Shown here one piece after another: positions 7,520-13,034 of a stretch of DNA of 13,034 nucleotides. The notes beneath the pieces were generated by a model, which saw only the letters and a program-made list of their open reading frames with translations, searched no databases and was not told the origin of the DNA. The stretch lies in assembly GCA_029938515.1 (NCBI GenBank), contig JAOZUU010000015.1, positions 1,190 through 14,223 of the forward strand. The letters are read 5' to 3'. The position numbers and the translations under genes are program-made. Source of the stretch: Desulfobacterales bacterium. GTDB lineage: Bacteria > Desulfobacterota > Desulfobacteria > Desulfobacterales > QNYZ01. Position 1 is the stretch's first letter, and each line of letters starts with the position of its first letter.

Positions 7520-7530
7520 TCGTTGGCACC

Positions 7531-7626
7531 ATGACCCATCCAACAAACCGGATAATCCCAAATCCAATTGTGGGCCTAATGTCGGGCTCAATACCGGCAA
7601 AAACCATTTCTACGGAGTTTTCATAA
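7531..7626 (+). CDS. Possible 31-residue leader peptide before carA
   Basis: An ATG at 7531 opens a 31-codon frame ending in TAA at 7624-7626, 6 bases before the carA start. It fills nearly all of the 113-base gap. The peptide (MTHPTNRIIPNPIVGLMSGS, then IPAKTISTEFS) resembles nothing I know and has only one Arg codon, so it is not a classical arginine attenuator. No clear ribosome site precedes it. The only purine-rich site near carA, GGAG at 7614-7617, lies inside this frame and 15 bases from the carA ATG, so re-initiation on carA after its stop is conceivable. It may simply be a chance open frame. Confidence 0.2.
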   Translation: MTHPTNRIIPNPIVGLMSGSIPAKTISTEFS

Positions 7627-7632
7627 GCGATC

Positions 7633-8737
7633 ATGAACACAAGAGCCAGACTTATCCTTTCCGACGGAACACTTTTTGAGGGACGATCCCTGGGTGAACA
7701 AGGTACCACCAGTGGTGAAGTCGTGTTCAATACCGCCATGACCGGCTACCAGGAAATCCTCACCGATCCCTCTTACCACTTCCAACTGATTACCATGACC
7801 TATCCCCAGATCGGCAACTACGGGGTGAACGCAACCGACTTTGAGTCGCGCCTGATCCGTGCCGCCGGATTCATCATTCGCGAATATAGCCCGATGGTCA
7901 GCCACTGGCAGGCCAACAGATCCCTGGGCGAGTATTTAAAACATCACCACATCGTCGCGATCAGTGAACTCGATACCCGGGCGCTGACCCGTCACCTCAG
8001 GGACCAGGGTGCTCAGATGGGCCTGATCACCACTTCCGACGAATCCAAAGATGCCCTGCTGGAAAAGCTGGCCAAGGGTAAAAAACTCGTGGGTCACGAT
8101 CTGGTCAGAGAGATTTCCACCAAAACCCCTTATGATTGGCCACCGGATAACAATGGGTCCGAACGTTCGGATTGTTCTTATCGTGTAGCGGTCTATGATT
8201 TCGGGATAAAATACTCGATTTTGAGACAGCTCGACCGTTACGGATGTCGGCTAAGAGTATTTCCGGCCAAAACGCCCCCCGATGACATCCTGGACTGGGA
8301 ACCTGACGGAATTTTTCTATCCAACGGCCCCGGTGATCCGGAACCGGTGACCTATGCCATTGAATCGGTACGCCGGTTATTGGATCAGAAACCGATCTTT
8401 GGCATCTGCCTGGGGCATCAGATCCTGGGATTGGCCCTTGGCGGTAAAACCACCAAGCTTAAATTCGGCCATCACGGCGCCAACCATCCCGTAAAAAACC
8501 TATTAACCGGTCAGGTGGAAATCACCTCGCAAAATCACGGCTTTATGGTCGACATTGAAAGTCTTCCCGAAGACGATGTGGAAATTACCCATATCAATCT
8601 GAACGACCAGACCCTGGAAGGTTTTAAGCATAGACGCATCCCGGCGTTTTCGGTGCAATACCATCCCGAATCCGCGCCCGGCCCCCATGACAGTGATTAT
8701 CTGTTCGAATATTTCATAAAGGATATGAAAAAATTTA

Positions 8738-8745
<8 letters not shown>
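7633..8745 (+). CDS. carA: Carbamoyl-phosphate synthase, small (glutaminase) subunit
   Basis: This subunit splits glutamine and passes ammonia through a tunnel to CarB, which makes carbamoyl phosphate for arginine and pyrimidines. The product is 370 residues (E. coli CarA has 382). The N-terminal domain has [14 protein letters not shown] (28-41) and [13 protein letters not shown] (111-123). The class I glutamine amidotransferase domain (from about 183) has the nucleophile C259 in GICLGHQ and the partners H344 and E346 in YHPES, so the triad is intact. The start fits the usual CarA N-terminus. The ribosome site is poor: GGAG at 7614-7617 lies 15 bases away. The end overlaps carB by 8 bases, so the two subunits are translated together. 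Confidence 0.97.
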
Positions 8746-11962
<3,217 letters not shown>

Positions 11963-12009
11963 AAAAAATGGAGTGGGAATTAGGGCCAAAACCTATCCGC
12001 GCGACACGT

Positions 12010-12035
12010 AGGGGCGACCCCCTGTGGTCGCCCTT
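12010..12035. terminator. Palindromic stem-loop between carB and argF
   Basis: GGGCGACC (12012-12019) pairs with GGTCGCCC (12026-12033) around a 6-base loop, extended by a G-T and an A-T pair. The T-run after it on the + strand is weak, and there is none on the - strand. It lies 47 bases after the carB stop. From memory, it resembles GC-rich palindromic repeats that are dispersed in many bacterial genomes. It may help to end transcription from both sides. Confidence 0.5.
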
Positions 12036-12067
12036 GTAATTAACCACAATCGATTGATGCACATGCA

Positions 12068-12097
12068 AGGAGCGGTTCGCGAACCGCCCCTATTTTT
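12068..12097 (+). terminator. Probable intrinsic terminator of carAB
   Basis: The perfect 16-base palindrome GCGGTTCGCGAACCGC (12072-12087) is extended by AGG/CCT (12068-12070 with 12089-12091) across one mismatch. It is followed by a T-run (12093-12097), the classical layout of a rho-independent terminator for + strand transcripts. The T-run ends inside the argF stop codon (12096-12098), so the terminator directly abuts the converging gene. Confidence 0.7.
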
Positions 12098-13034
12098 AGT
12101 TCCCCAGCGTAGCCACCATAACCGCCTTGATGGTATGAATCCGGTTCTCGGCCTCATCAAAAACCAAGGAGGCATCGGATTCGAACACATCTTCGGTGAC
12201 CTCCATGGCGTCAAGCCCGAACTTCTGATAAATCTCTTCCCCAATCACGGTTTCGCGATTATGAAAGGCAGGCAGGCAGTGTAAAAATTTTACATCGGGA
12301 TTGCCGGTTTTCGTCATAACGGCCCCATTCACCTGGTAGGGTTGAAGCAATCCGATCCGCTCTTTCCAGACATCGTCCGCCTCACCCATGGAGACCCACA
12401 CGTCCGTACAAAGAAAATCACACCCTTTCACCCCATCGTCGATATCATCGGTAATGGTGAAATTTGCACCGGTCTTGCCGGCAATACTCCCGACTTCGGC
12501 CACCAGGTCCGTGTCGGGCTGGAGGCTTTTCGGAGCGATGGCCCGAAAATCCATTCCCAGTTTGGCCGTGCCCACCAGAAGTGAGTGGGCCATGTTGTTT
12601 CTGGCATCGCCCAGGTAGCCGAGTTTTACCTGGCTTAAGGGCTTATCGCTATGCTCCATCATCGTCAGCAAATCCGCCAGGACCTGGGTGGGATGAAACG
12701 CATCGGTCAATCCGTTCCAGACGGGAACCCCGGCATATCGGGCCAGTTCTTCCACGATGTTATGCCCAAATCCCCGGTATTCAATGCCGTCATACATCCT
12801 GCCGAGCACCCGGGCCGTATCTTTCATCGATTCTTTGGTGCCCATCTGGGAACCGGTCGGCCCCAGATAGGTCACATGGGCCCCTTGATCGTACGCGGCC
12901 ACTTCAAAGGCGCAGCGGGTTCTAGTGGAAGATTTTTCAAATATAAGCGCAATGTTTTTTCCCTGCAGCTTTTGTTGTTCGATTCCGCTGTATTTTGCTT
13001 TCTTCAAGTCCGCGGATAGATCCAGCAAAAACCG
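12096..13034 (-). CDS. argF: Ornithine carbamoyltransferase (5' end beyond window)
   Basis: This enzyme makes citrulline from ornithine and carbamoyl phosphate in arginine synthesis; citrulline is then the substrate of ArgG. The frame is open to the right edge, so about 20 N-terminal residues are missing; 312 of an expected 330 or so are present. Counting from the edge, the carbamoyl-phosphate site STRTR is at 36-40, HPTQ at 114-117, the ornithine-binding DVWVSMGE at 211-218, and HCLPAFH with the catalytic Cys at 252-258. The sequence is of the E. coli ArgF/ArcB style. A catabolic role cannot be excluded from sequence alone, but no arginine deiminase or carbamate kinase gene is present here, and argG and carAB favour synthesis. 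The gene converges on carB, with 133 bases between the stops. Confidence 0.96.
   Translation of the reverse strand, partial: RFLLDLSADLKKAKYSGIEQQKLQGKNIALIFEKSSTRTRCAFEVAAYDQGAHVTYLGPTGSQMGTKESMKDTARVLGRMYDGIEYRGFGHNIVEELARYAGVPVWNGLTDAFHPTQVLADLLTMMEHSDKPLSQVKLGYLGDARNNMAHSLLVGTAKLGMDFRAIAPKSLQPDTDLVAEVGSIAGKTGANFTITDDIDDGVKGCDFLCTDVWVSMGEADDVWKERIGLLQPYQVNGAVMTKTGNPDVKFLHCLPAFHNRETVIGEEIYQKFGLDAMEVTEDVFESDASLVFDEAENRIHTIKAVMVATLGN

Noticed and set aside
12464..13019. + strand open frames across argF
   Set aside because: All are antisense to a conserved gene with intact catalytic motifs.

Overview
The window is a chromosomal stretch of a Gram-negative bacterium with moderate GC. It carries eight protein-coding genes, all in good reading frame. 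Seven are on the + strand: argG, pyrB (aspartate carbamoyltransferase), a four-gene polyamine-type ABC importer (ATPase, binding protein, two permeases), then carA and carB. One is on the - strand: argF (ornithine carbamoyltransferase), cut by the right edge. The Sec signal peptide on a periplasmic binding protein points to a Gram-negative cell. The flavour of ArgF and PyrB, and the GC-rich palindromic intergenic repeats, suggest a deltaproteobacterial (Desulfobacterota-like) host. This taxonomic guess is from memory of protein style, not from a search.

Layout. 1-1279: argG, whose likely start at 14 lies inside the window. 1280-1578: no gene; a weak stem-loop, a possible promoter and a repeat whose two arms can form G-quadruplexes on opposite strands. 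1579-2754: pyrB, with an uncertain start. 2755-2894: AT-rich spacer with a possible promoter. 2895-7519: the importer, in the order ATPase, binding protein, permease 1, permease 2. A 243-base gap with a strong stem-loop separates the binding protein from the permeases. 7520-7632: carA leader, containing a 31-codon open frame. 7633-11962: carA and carB, overlapping by 8 bases. 11963-12095: convergent intergenic region with palindromes that look like a terminator. 12096-13034: argF on the - strand.

How the genes fit together. CarAB makes carbamoyl phosphate. ArgF uses it to make citrulline and PyrB uses it to make carbamoyl aspartate. ArgG carries citrulline towards arginine. The window therefore holds the source of carbamoyl phosphate and its two main anabolic consumers. 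CarB keeps the residues known in E. coli to sense ornithine and UMP/IMP, which fits a pool shared by both pathways. The importer between pyrB and carA is of the spermidine/putrescine class, but its substrate cannot be read from the sequence.

I found no convincing undescribed system. The points most worth checking are the paired G-quadruplex repeat upstream of pyrB, the large extracytoplasmic insert in the first permease, the split importer operon, and the short open frame in front of carA.
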